The notes under the pieces: model-generated
The model's database searches: none
What the model saw: the letters and a program-made list of their open reading frames with translations, nothing else
What the model was told of the DNA's origin: nothing
Shown: piece by piece, positions 25,515-34,078 of the stretch
Layout of the letters: every line of letters starts with the position of its first letter
Numbering within the stretch: the stretch's first letter is position 1
Position numbers and translations under genes: made by a program
Source: Clostridioides difficile
Lineage (GTDB): Bacteria > Bacillota > Clostridia > Peptostreptococcales > Peptostreptococcaceae
Reading direction: 5' to 3'
NCBI RefSeq assembly: GCF_900243075.1
Contig: NZ_OEZH01000170.1
Location: 34,555 to 98,554 of the forward strand
Length of the DNA: 64,000 nucleotides

Positions 25515-27638
25515 ATGGATAGTTGCAAACAACTTAAAGCTAAAATACCATGTAAGGAAACTGGTATAGAAATAAAGAGAACTTTATGTGATATTTGTTC
25601 TCCAGGAGTACATTGTGGAATTGATGCATACGTTAAAGATGGTAAAGTAATAAAAATAGAAGGTACAAAAGAGCATCCAATGAATAAAGGATTGTTATGT
25701 ACAAAAGGTCTTTGTAATAGAGAATATATTTATAGAGAAGATAGAATAAAGACACCTCTAAAGAGAGTTGGAAAAAGGGGTGAAGGTAAATTTAAGACAA
25801 TATCATGGGAAGAGGCTTATAGAGAAATAGGAGAAAAATTAAATAAAGTAAAGTCTGAGTATGGAGCAAAACATGTAGCTTTTTTTACAGGTTATGGAAA
25901 GTGGTACAGACCGTTTTTACAAAGGTTTGCATCTTCATTTGGATCTCCTAATTATGGTACAGAATCTAGTTCATGTTCAACATCAGCACAGATGGCTGGA
26001 AATGTTGCTACTGGAAGAAACTTTACAATGCAAGATATGGAGAATGCAAAAACTTATTTAGGGTGGGGATTTAATCCATATTACTCTAAATTTTTAAATA
26101 GTGTAAATCTAACAAAATTAAAAGCAAAAGGTTTAAAATTTATAATTGTAGACCCTAGAATAACACCAACAACTCAAAAAGTAGCAGATTTACATTTAAG
26201 AATTAAACCTGGAACTGATGGGGCTTTAGCTCTTGGAATGGCAAATTTATTTATACAAAGAGATTTAATAGATAAAGAATACATAGAAAAACATGTCCAT
26301 GGATTTAATGAATATAAAGAATATGTAAAATCATTTGATTTAGATACTGTAAGTAAAATTACAGGAGTTTCTAAAGACGATATAGTAAAAGCTGTAGAGA
26401 TGTTGTCACAAGGTCCATTTTGTATAAATGAAAGTGCAGCTCCAATAGTTCATCATCAAAATGGATTCCAAAACTATAGAGCAATGATGTCTTTATCTGC
26501 CATAACAGGAAACTATGACAGGATAGGAGGTAATATACCAAAACAAGATTACTTTGCTGGTAAGATAGGTGGATTTCAATCACTAGAAAAAGAGTTCGTA
26601 AAAGAAGTTCTACCTAAAAACATAAATGAAAGAATTGGTGGAGAAAGATTCCCTCTATGGAATGAGATGGTGACTCAATTTCAAGCTATGGACTTACCTA
26701 GACAAATAGAAGAAAAGACACCATATGAAATAAGAGCTTTGTTTTGTCATGGTATAAATGCTAGAATGTTTCCTAACTCAGGAAGACTTTTCAAAGCATT
26801 GGACACTGTAGATTTTTTTGTAAATGTAGATTTATTTATGACAGATGCATCAAAATATGCAGATATACTTTTGCCTGCATGTACATCTTTTGAGAGAGAA
26901 GAATGTAAGAGTTATCCAGGGGGATATATTACATATACTAAAAAAGTTATTGATACATTATATGATTCAAAATCAGATGTAGAAATACTTTCAGACTTAG
27001 CAAATGTTATGGATATAGAAGATGATTTATTGAAGGCAGGTTATGAAGCAAGTATAAGACATATGTTCAAAGATACATGTGTAGATATAGATAAACTTAA
27101 AGAAAGTGATTTACCATTAAAATGTAGAGATTTTAAGCCATACATAGTAGGCTCATATACAAGAGATGGATATGATACTAGTACATCTAAGTTTGAATTA
27201 AAATCTACAATTATTGAAAAGTATAAAGATTTTGGATTGGACGCATTACCAACATATAAAGATTTTAATGGTGATATAGATGATGATTATACTTATTTAT
27301 TGACATCAGGAGCAAGAATTCCAAATGCACTACATTCAAGACTTCATGACATCAAACTTTCAAGAATATTAAAAAATGAAGCTAGTTGCGATATTTCTAG
27401 TCTAGATGCAAAAGAATTGGATGTTATTAGTGGAGATTATATAAAAATAACTACTAAGATAGGAAGTTTGAATGTAAAGGTCAATGTTACTGACAGAGTT
27501 TTATACAGAAATATACATATGTATCATGGATACAGAGAAGCTGATATAAATAGTATTGTCTGTGATAATTTTGACCCTTATAGTGGATTCCCTGCATATA
27601 GAAGTTGTAAATGTAAGATTGAAAAGATGAATAGATAA
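25515..27638 (+). CDS. Molybdopterin (Mo/W-bisMGD) oxidoreductase, catalytic subunit
   Basis: A 707-residue DMSO-reductase-superfamily enzyme. The N-terminal [4Fe-4S] site is CDICSPGVHC with a fourth Cys in GLLCTKG. Molybdopterin-binding segments include WEEAYREIG, TGYGKWYRP, ESSSCSTSAQMAGN and the C-terminal dinucleotide-binding domain (LTSGARIPNALHSR). The Cys in SSSCSTS is a candidate metal ligand, as in the polysulfide reductase/formate dehydrogenase branch. No Tat signal, so it is cytosolic. The four-cluster ferredoxin gene follows at 13 bases. The substrate is unknown. AGGAAAGGA favours the start at 25515 over an in-frame ATG at 25461. Confidence 0.87.
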   Translation: MDSCKQLKAKIPCKETGIEIKRTLCDICSPGVHCGIDAYVKDGKVIKIEGTKEHPMNKGLLCTKGLCNREYIYREDRIKTPLKRVGKRGEGKFKTISWEEAYREIGEKLNKVKSEYGAKHVAFFTGYGKWYRPFLQRFASSFGSPNYGTESSSCSTSAQMAGNVATGRNFTMQDMENAKTYLGWGFNPYYSKFLNSVNLTKLKAKGLKFIIVDPRITPTTQKVADLHLRIKPGTDGALALGMANLFIQRDLIDKEYIEKHVHGFNEYKEYVKSFDLDTVSKITGVSKDDIVKAVEMLSQGPFCINESAAPIVHHQNGFQNYRAMMSLSAITGNYDRIGGNIPKQDYFAGKIGGFQSLEKEFVKEVLPKNINERIGGERFPLWNEMVTQFQAMDLPRQIEEKTPYEIRALFCHGINARMFPNSGRLFKALDTVDFFVNVDLFMTDASKYADILLPACTSFEREECKSYPGGYITYTKKVIDTLYDSKSDVEILSDLANVMDIEDDLLKAGYEASIRHMFKDTCVDIDKLKESDLPLKCRDFKPYIVGSYTRDGYDTSTSKFELKSTIIEKYKDFGLDALPTYKDFNGDIDDDYTYLLTSGARIPNALHSRLHDIKLSRILKNEASCDISSLDAKELDVISGDYIKITTKIGSLNVKVNVTDRVLYRNIHMYHGYREADINSIVCDNFDPYSGFPAYRSCKCKIEKMNR

Positions 27639-27651
27639 ATGGAGGGATATA

Positions 27652-28074
27652 ATGAAAAGTTTATTTAAATTTAACAAAGAGTTATGTACAGCATGTGGAG
27701 CATGTCTACTTGCTTGTATAGACCAAAATGATAATAATATAGATAATGGTGAACTTTTTAGACATGTATTTACAGTGGAAAAAGGTGAAAATGTAGAATA
27801 TTTTTCATTATCATGTATTCATTGTGATGAGCCAAAATGTTTAGATGTATGTCCTAAAGGATGCTTTAGAAAAGAAGATAGGTTCGTTGTATTAGATAAT
27901 CAAAACTGTATAGGATGTAAACTTTGTGAAAAAGCTTGTGAATATGGAGCATTGATTTATGGAAAGGATGGTAAGGCAAATAAATGTAATGGTTGCATTG
28001 AAAGAAATAAGTGTGGTATGGATTCGCCTTGTGTAATGGTATGTCCTACAGGAGCATTAGAATTTAATAGGTAA
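27652..28074 (+). CDS. 4Fe-4S ferredoxin subunit (DmsB/PsrB-like, short)
   Basis: A 140-residue electron-transfer protein with 16 cysteines in the DmsB/NrfC pattern: CTACGACLLAC, CIHCDEPKCLDVCPKG, CIGCKLCEKACEYG and CNGCIERNKC...CVMVCPTG, enough for four [4Fe-4S] clusters. It is shorter than most DmsB homologues and has no membrane partner gene, so it probably links the molybdopterin subunit to a soluble donor or acceptor. GGAGGG precedes it. Co-transcribed with the upstream gene and closed by a strong terminator. Confidence 0.88.
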   Translation: MKSLFKFNKELCTACGACLLACIDQNDNNIDNGELFRHVFTVEKGENVEYFSLSCIHCDEPKCLDVCPKGCFRKEDRFVVLDNQNCIGCKLCEKACEYGALIYGKDGKANKCNGCIERNKCGMDSPCVMVCPTGALEFNR

Positions 28075-28125
28075 GTAGATTAAGTATAAATTATAACTTA
28101 TAATCATATGTAAAATGAATTTTAT

Positions 28126-28175
28126 AAAAGACTACATTAAATTTGTATTATGACGAATTTAATGTAGTCTTTTTT
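28126..28175 (+). terminator. Strong Rho-independent terminator
   Basis: An 18-bp stem (28126-28143 with 28156-28173) and a T-run to 28175. It separates the oxidoreductase pair from the ABC operon. Confidence 0.9.
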
Positions 28176-28334
28176 GGATATAGTTGGAAACTATAACGAA
28201 ATTATTGCAGATAGTTTTTTGCTATTGGACAAAGAATATAAAACATATTAAAATTATGTTGTTCAAAGTCGAAGTATAATATAATAAATAGAAAATTGTA
28301 TTATATTTGTAGTATGAAAATAAGGGGTATTGAG

Positions 28335-29147
28335 ATGGAAAATACAAATACATTAGTTTTAAAAAATATTACTCATTATTATCAATCTAAAAATGGTGAA
28401 AGCATACATGCAATTAATAATGTAGACTTATCTGTTAGAAAAGGTGAGTTTTTAGCTATTGTAGGTTCTAGTGGATGTGGAAAAAGTACGCTTTTAAACA
28501 TAATGTGTGGTATGTTAAAGCCTACAGAAGGAGAAGTCTTAATTGATGGAAAACCATTACATTTTGGAAAACATAAGATAGGATATATATCACAAATGGA
28601 TACTTTACTTCCTTGGAGAAAGATAATTGATAATATTGCTATTGGTCTTGAGATAAGGGGAGAAAATAAGAAACATAGAATAGAATTAGCAAAGGAACTT
28701 ATGCAAACTAGTGGTCTAGCTGGTTTTGAGGAAAAATATCCATATGAACTTTCTGGAGGAATGAGAAAAAGAGCAATTATAATGAGAGCTTTAGCACAAG
28801 ATCCAGATGTTATTTTTATGGATGAACCTTTTGGTCCTTTAGATGTATTCACAAGGGAATTATTGCAGGATGAAATTTTAAATATTTGGGAAAAAAGAAA
28901 AAATACTATTGTGTATATTACTCATGATATATCAGAGGCAATAACATTGGCAGATAGAATTATACTTATGAGCTATAGACCTTCATCTATTAAATCAGAA
29001 TATATTGTAGATTTACCTAGGCCACGTAATAACATCGAAAGTAAATCAAGTTCCCAATTTATAGAGTTAGAAAAGCAAATTTGGGATGACATAAAATCTG
29101 AAGTCATAAAAGGAAGAAAAGAGGAGATGGGTGAATATGGAGCTTAA
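28335..29147 (+). CDS. ABC importer ATPase (SsuB/TauB type)
   Basis: A 270-residue ATPase of the nitrate/sulfonate/taurine importer family. Walker A GSSGCGKST, Q-loop SQMDTLLPW, signature LSGGMRKRA (LSGGQ variant), Walker B VIFMDEPFGPLD and H-loop VYITHDISEA are all intact. An upstream ATG at 28296 lacks a ribosome site, while ATG 28335 follows AAGGGG. It overlaps the permease gene by 11 bases. It powers uptake together with the next two genes and lies directly upstream of corrinoid methyltransferase genes. Confidence 0.9.
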   Translation: MENTNTLVLKNITHYYQSKNGESIHAINNVDLSVRKGEFLAIVGSSGCGKSTLLNIMCGMLKPTEGEVLIDGKPLHFGKHKIGYISQMDTLLPWRKIIDNIAIGLEIRGENKKHRIELAKELMQTSGLAGFEEKYPYELSGGMRKRAIIMRALAQDPDVIFMDEPFGPLDVFTRELLQDEILNIWEKRKNTIVYITHDISEAITLADRIILMSYRPSSIKSEYIVDLPRPRNNIESKSSSQFIELEKQIWDDIKSEVIKGRKEEMGEYGA

Positions 29148-29904
29148 AAAAATATTAAAAAAATGTTACTGTTTGATTTTTATAGCATTATTTTTAATAA
29201 TTTGGGAATATCTGTCTGACAATAATATGATTAACACATTTTTCTTTAGTTCACCATTGAACATCATAAAAGATTTAATATCTATGTTTAGTACAGGCGA
29301 AATATGGCCTCATATTTATATAACACTAAAGGCTTCATTGTTTGGGTTATTTTATGGTGTAGTGTTTGGAGTAATAATAGCATTTTTGTTTGGAAATATA
29401 CCACTTTTAGCAGATATATTTGACCCAATATTAGTAGGATTATACGGATTACCAAAACTATCACTTGGACCTTTATTTATAATTTGGTTTGGAATAGGGT
29501 TGCAAGCTAAAATTTTTATGGCTGCTATAATGGTATTCTTTTTGGTATTTTTTAATGCTTATGCGGGGTTTAAAAATGTAGATATAAATTTAATAAATAC
29601 ACTAAAAATTATGGGTGCATCTAAATTACAAATTATACAAAAAGTAATCTTGCCTTCTTGTATTCCTTGGATTATGGCTAGTTTACGTTCAGGAGCAGGT
29701 GCTTCAGTTTTAGGAGCAATAGTCGGAGAATATTTAGGTTCTAATCAAGGTTTAGGATGGATGGTGCAATCAGCTGGAGGAGTTTATAATATTACAAGAG
29801 TGTTATCTTGTATTTTTTTAATGATGTTTATAATGTCAATGCTTGATTACATATTAAAGCATGTAGAAAAAAGAATTTTAAGATGGAGAGAAAGTGTTGA
29901 CTAA
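29137..29904 (+). CDS. ABC importer permease (SsuC/TauC type)
   Basis: A 255-residue inner-membrane permease with about six helices. The EAA-type loop is degenerate (NTLKIMGASKLQIIQKVILPSCIPWIMA), where the coupling-helix GAS is kept. The segment SVLGAIVGEYLGSNQGLGWM is typical of the sulfonate/nitrate/thiamine-precursor importer family. It overlaps the ATPase gene and sits 24 bases before the binding-protein gene. Confidence 0.9.
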   Translation: MELKKILKKCYCLIFIALFLIIWEYLSDNNMINTFFFSSPLNIIKDLISMFSTGEIWPHIYITLKASLFGLFYGVVFGVIIAFLFGNIPLLADIFDPILVGLYGLPKLSLGPLFIIWFGIGLQAKIFMAAIMVFFLVFFNAYAGFKNVDINLINTLKIMGASKLQIIQKVILPSCIPWIMASLRSGAGASVLGAIVGEYLGSNQGLGWMVQSAGGVYNITRVLSCIFLMMFIMSMLDYILKHVEKRILRWRESVD

Positions 29905-29928
29905 AAAAATAATGTGAGGAGAGAAAAT

Positions 29929-30972
29929 ATGAAAAGGTTTATTTCAATTTTATTATCTGGAGTTTTGTTATTAGGTATGACTGCTTGTAGTTCTGGAACA
30001 GAAAAAGAAAAAACTTCTAATAATGCTAAAAAAGAAACAAAACAATTAGAAAAAATTAAAGTATCTGAACCAGTGAGAGGTGAGCTTTGGGGACCAGCAT
30101 ACCTAGCAAAAGCACTTGGATTTTTTGAAGAAGAAGGTTTAGATGTAGAATTTGTTACAGTACAAAGTGATATGCCAACAGCGCCAGTACTATCTGGAGA
30201 TGCTCAATTTGGTTTATATGGGCCAGAAATGATTTTAGGTTTTAATGAAAAAAATCAAGGGACTAAATTATTACTTTCAACTACTCAAAAATATCCATAT
30301 TCATTTGTAGTAGCACCAAAATATAGCAATGTAAAAGATATGAAAGGGAAAACTATAAATGGAGCTGATAGCGGTTCATCTCCTAGAGCATTTGTACGTT
30401 CTGTATTAAAAGAAAATGGTCTTAATCCAGATACTGATGCGACATATGTAAATCTTCCAAACTCAGCATTGGTTGCAGCTTTGGAAAAAGAAGATGTTGC
30501 AGGTAGTTATGTATCTCCATCTGCTCGTAAAATTGTACTTGATGCAGGAAATAAGTTAGTTGAAGATATATATAATCCAGAAGTTCATAAAAAATTAATT
30601 GGTTCTGAAAATTATGAAATGTATATAACGTTTACTACAGATGAATATATAAAAGAAAATCCAGAAACAGTACAAAAATATGTAAATGCTATATACAAAG
30701 CTATACTATGGACAAACGAAAACTCTGCAGAAAAAATAATAGAAAAACTAAAACCGTTATTCCCAGGAAATGAAATGCTTGAAGATTCTGTAAAAGAAAT
30801 AAAAAATAATAATATATATTCTAAAGATGGAAGTTTCACTGATGATGGATATGAAGCCATAAATAGAATGTCTATGGCATCAGGCGTTATAAAAAAAGAA
30901 GTACCTCGTGAAAAAGCTATAGATGACACATTCTTAAAAAATGCTCAAAAAAATGTTAAGTTGGATAAATAG
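29929..30972 (+). CDS. Substrate-binding lipoprotein (SsuA/NMT1-like)
   Basis: A 347-residue lipoprotein with a type II periplasmic-binding fold. The signal peptide ends in LGMTAC, with lipidated Cys near 20. EPVRGELWGPAYLAKALGFFEEEGLDVEFV is the NMT1/SsuA-type beginning, though the SGDAQFGLYGPE segment differs from sulfonate binders. It hands substrate to the permease upstream. The ligand is unknown; sulfonates, pyrimidine precursors and aromatic acids are all known in this fold. The methyltransferase genes downstream suggest a methylated compound. Confidence 0.88.
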   Translation: MKRFISILLSGVLLLGMTACSSGTEKEKTSNNAKKETKQLEKIKVSEPVRGELWGPAYLAKALGFFEEEGLDVEFVTVQSDMPTAPVLSGDAQFGLYGPEMILGFNEKNQGTKLLLSTTQKYPYSFVVAPKYSNVKDMKGKTINGADSGSSPRAFVRSVLKENGLNPDTDATYVNLPNSALVAALEKEDVAGSYVSPSARKIVLDAGNKLVEDIYNPEVHKKLIGSENYEMYITFTTDEYIKENPETVQKYVNAIYKAILWTNENSAEKIIEKLKPLFPGNEMLEDSVKEIKNNNIYSKDGSFTDDGYEAINRMSMASGVIKKEVPREKAIDDTFLKNAQKNVKLDK

Positions 30973-30987
30973 ATACAGAGTGATAAA

Positions 30988-31022
30988 TTGCCTTAAAAGT
31001 TGATATTTTAAGGTGATTTTTC
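30988..31022 (+). terminator. Weak hairpin terminator after the importer
   Basis: CCTTAAAA (30991-30998) pairs with TTTTAAGG (31006-31013), followed by TGATTTTTCT. The weak stem probably allows read-through into the methyltransferase genes. Confidence 0.45.
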
Positions 31023-31073
31023 TATGTTGATATAGTAACTTATTAAAAATATATTAAATAGGAGATGGTGATG

Positions 31074-32129
31074 ATGGAATTAACTTCTGCTGAAAGAATG
31101 AAAGCTTTGATGAATAAAGAAAAATTAGACCGTATACCAGTTAATCCAAATGTTACTTTATATGCGGCTAATATTTCAAATTATTCTTCAAAAGAATATT
31201 ATATGGAACCTGAAAAAGCTTTTAAAGCTCAAATGTATTCAATAAATTTACATAAGTATGATGCTACTCCAGGTTATGCAGTTCCAGAATGGCAAACTTG
31301 GGATTTTGGTGGAGAATTGATGTTTTCAGAAACTCCAAGAATAAGATTACCAAAAGTAATAAGAAGACCTGTAGAGAATATAAAAGATGTTAAAAATCTA
31401 AAAATACCTGATGTGAACACTGCACCATCAGCAATTAGGTCTTTTAAATTTGCCCAATTATGTGTAGAAAATGGTTTTGGATTTTCAGTTCCATCAGGTT
31501 CTCCTTTTGGTGGAGTGCAAAGTATTTTAGGAACAGAACTACTATTAAAATCTTTGAGAAAAGACCCTGAAGTAATCCATCAGCTTCTTAGAATGGTGAC
31601 TGATTATATGATGGCAATAACAAAGAAAAGTATAGATACATTTGGGGTAGAAAAAATATCAACATTTTCAGCATATCCTATGGAATCTCATGGAATTATT
31701 TCTTCAAAAGACTTTGAAAGATTCTCTGTGCCATATATAAAAGAGATTCAAGATAGGTACCAAGAATGGGGAATTAAGAAATGGATAGTACATCTTTGTG
31801 GAGACCATAAGGAAAATTTAAAATACTGGACGAATGAATTAAAGTTACCAAGCAGAACTGTATTTACATTAGGTTATGAGATGGATATGAAAGAAACAGC
31901 AGAAATTTTAGGTGATGAATATATTATTGGTGGAAATGTAAGGAATTCTATTATACATTCAGGAAAACCTGAAGACGTATATGAAGAGAGTAGAAAAGCA
32001 ATTGAACAAATGAAATATTCTCCAGGAGGATTTATATTGATGCCAGATTGTGCATTAACTCCTCTTGCTCCAGCATGTAATGTACAAGCTATGGTGAGAG
32101 CAGTAGAAGATTTTGGAAGATATGATTAA
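31074..32129 (+). CDS. UroD/MtaA-family corrinoid methyltransferase (1 of 4)
   Basis: About 351 residues in a uroporphyrinogen-decarboxylase-like TIM barrel. The family holds heme-pathway UroD and zinc methyltransferases (MtaA, MtbA, CmuA, O-demethylase MtvB-type). The zinc-site HxCG (VHLCGD) and a later Cys (LMPDCALTPLAP) are present, so I read it as a methyltransferase, not a heme enzyme; the corrinoid protein gene downstream supports this. Four in-frame starts crowd around 31065-31074; GGAGA at 31061 best fits ATG 31074. It either loads methyl groups onto the corrinoid or passes them on. Confidence 0.85.
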   Translation: MELTSAERMKALMNKEKLDRIPVNPNVTLYAANISNYSSKEYYMEPEKAFKAQMYSINLHKYDATPGYAVPEWQTWDFGGELMFSETPRIRLPKVIRRPVENIKDVKNLKIPDVNTAPSAIRSFKFAQLCVENGFGFSVPSGSPFGGVQSILGTELLLKSLRKDPEVIHQLLRMVTDYMMAITKKSIDTFGVEKISTFSAYPMESHGIISSKDFERFSVPYIKEIQDRYQEWGIKKWIVHLCGDHKENLKYWTNELKLPSRTVFTLGYEMDMKETAEILGDEYIIGGNVRNSIIHSGKPEDVYEESRKAIEQMKYSPGGFILMPDCALTPLAPACNVQAMVRAVEDFGRYD

Positions 32130-32346
32130 AAGGGTTTATATTGATATTATAAAATAGACTCTTTGAATATATGTTAGCTGGTAAATAGATTTTTCATATT
32201 AGACAAAAAATAATAAAAATATTAAATTTAAGATAGATAAAATATTTTGACATAAAAAATATTTTAAAAATAACTTATAGTTACTATTATTGTTTGGTAT
32301 TAAACATTGGAAAATAAAAGTTGAATTGGTTAAGGGGGAAATATCT

Positions 32347-32994
32347 ATGAGTAAAGAAAAAGAGGCATTGTTAAAAGAATTAGCTTATAACGTAGTTGAG
32401 ATGGAAGAAGAAAAAGTAGTAGAGGTAGCTAAAGAGTATTTAAAACAAGAATTTGATGCATTTGAAGGAATAGATAAGGGGCTTTCTGTTGGAATGCAAA
32501 GGGCTGGGGAACTATATGAAGAAGAGGAATATTATGTTCCAGAATTACTTTTATGTTCAGATGCAATGAATGCAGGTATTGATGTTCTAAAGCCTCACAT
32601 TAAAAAAGAAAATTCAAAAAAAACTGGGAAAATAGTAATGGGTGTTGTACAAGGTGATACTCATGATATTGGAAAAAATATAGTAAAAATAATGTTAGAA
32701 ACAGCAGGATTTGAAGTTTATGATTTAGGGAGAGACATACCTATGAGTGAATTTGTTGAAAAAGCTAAGGAAGTAAATGCTGATATTATAGCAATGTCTA
32801 CTCTCATGACTACAACTATGGATAATATGGAAGTTTTAATAGAAGATTTAAAAGGTCAGGGAATAAGAAATAATTTTAAAATAATGATAGGCGGTGGTCC
32901 TATATCTGAAAGCTATGCTAAAAAGATAGGTGCAGATGGATATTCACCATCAGCAGCAAAAGCTGTTGAATTAGCAAAAAAATTAGTATCCTAA
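32347..32994 (+). CDS. Corrinoid (B12-binding) methyl-carrier protein
   Basis: A 215-residue MtaC/MttC-type carrier. A helical cap domain (about 1-88, with ELLLCSDAMNAG) precedes a Rossmann B12-binding domain with the DxHxxG signature at residues 104-109 (Asp104, His106, Gly109); His106 is the lower cobalt ligand. MSTLMTTTMDNM and GGGPISESYAKKIGADGYS are the further cofactor loops. It shuttles methyl groups between the UroD-type proteins. GGGGGA precedes ATG 32347. The 217-base gap upstream shows no cobalamin riboswitch. Confidence 0.93.
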   Translation: MSKEKEALLKELAYNVVEMEEEKVVEVAKEYLKQEFDAFEGIDKGLSVGMQRAGELYEEEEYYVPELLLCSDAMNAGIDVLKPHIKKENSKKTGKIVMGVVQGDTHDIGKNIVKIMLETAGFEVYDLGRDIPMSEFVEKAKEVNADIIAMSTLMTTTMDNMEVLIEDLKGQGIRNNFKIMIGGGPISESYAKKIGADGYSPSAAKAVELAKKLVS

Positions 32995-33033
32995 ATGTTA
33001 TTTATATTATATAAAAAAGGATGGTAAATTAAT

Positions 33034-34059
33034 TTGTATACTTGCAAAGAAAGATTATTGAAAGTTTTAAATAAGGAGTCTGTCGATAGACCTCCTTGTA
33101 TTTGTCCTGGTGGCATGATGAATATGGTTGTAGAAGACATTATGGATATAAAAGGAATAAGTTGGCCTGATGCACATTTTGATGCTGTTAAAATGGCAGA
33201 ACTCACTTATGGTATATATGAAAATGATGGTTTTGAAAACTGTGGGGTACCATTTTGTATGACTATAGAAGCTGAGGCAATGGGCGCTAAAGTTGATTTT
33301 GGAACTAAGATTACAGAACCTAGAGTGAATTTTTATCCCATGAAGTCAATATCTGATTATGTAAAATTAAAAGAACTTGATGTGAATACAGGACGAACAA
33401 AAGTTGTTGTAGATGCAATTAAGTATTTAAAAAATAAAGATGCTGATGTACCTATTATTGCTAATGTAGTAGGACCGATAAGTGTTGCTACATCTTTAAT
33501 AGAACCTACTGTATTTTATAGAGAACTAAGAAAAGATATAGAAAATGTGCATAGGTTCTTAGAATTTGTAACAGAAAACATAATTAAATTTGCAAAGGCA
33601 CAAATTGAAGCTGGTGCAGATTTAATAGCTATAGCTGACCCAAGTGCTACAGGAGAAATACTTGGACCTAAAAAATTTGAAGAATTTGTAGTACCATACA
33701 TAAATAAAATTTTAGATTCATTAAATGAAGGAGAAAATGATGTTCCAAGTATTGTACATATCTGTGGAAGATTAAAAACTATATATCCTCAATTGAATAG
33801 TATTCATAGTTTAGGGATAAGTTTTGATTCTATAACTGATGAAAAACAGGTTGTGTCAAATGTACCTAATAAAGCGATTATGGGAAATGTAAGTACATTT
33901 GCTCTTGAATATGGAACTGATGAGAAAGTTGGAGAAATAGGAAGAAAATGTATAAAAAATGGTGTGGATATTTTATCTCCAGCATGTGGAATAGGGGCGA
34001 GGACTCCAATTAAAAATATACAATCAATGGTTTTAAGTACGAGGGAAAGTGAATGTTAA
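33034..34059 (+). CDS. UroD/MtaA-family corrinoid methyltransferase (2 of 4)
   Basis: A 341-residue UroD-like barrel. The zinc motif HICG (SIVHICGR) and C-terminal Cys (LSPACGIGARTP) match MtaA/MtvB-type methyltransferases. IADPSATGEILGPKKFEEFV is the conserved central segment. TTG start at 33034 after AAAGGATGG. It sits between the corrinoid protein and the reactivase, the usual place for the substrate-specific methyltransferase of a demethylase operon. Substrate not deducible. Confidence 0.87.
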   Translation: MYTCKERLLKVLNKESVDRPPCICPGGMMNMVVEDIMDIKGISWPDAHFDAVKMAELTYGIYENDGFENCGVPFCMTIEAEAMGAKVDFGTKITEPRVNFYPMKSISDYVKLKELDVNTGRTKVVVDAIKYLKNKDADVPIIANVVGPISVATSLIEPTVFYRELRKDIENVHRFLEFVTENIIKFAKAQIEAGADLIAIADPSATGEILGPKKFEEFVVPYINKILDSLNEGENDVPSIVHICGRLKTIYPQLNSIHSLGISFDSITDEKQVVSNVPNKAIMGNVSTFALEYGTDEKVGEIGRKCIKNGVDILSPACGIGARTPIKNIQSMVLSTRESEC

Positions 34060-34078
34060 GCAGATGGTAGGTGTCAAA

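Noticed and set aside
32130-32346. Possible cobalamin riboswitch before the corrinoid protein gene
   Set aside because: No B12-box-like sequence or GC-rich stems; only AT-rich spacer is present.
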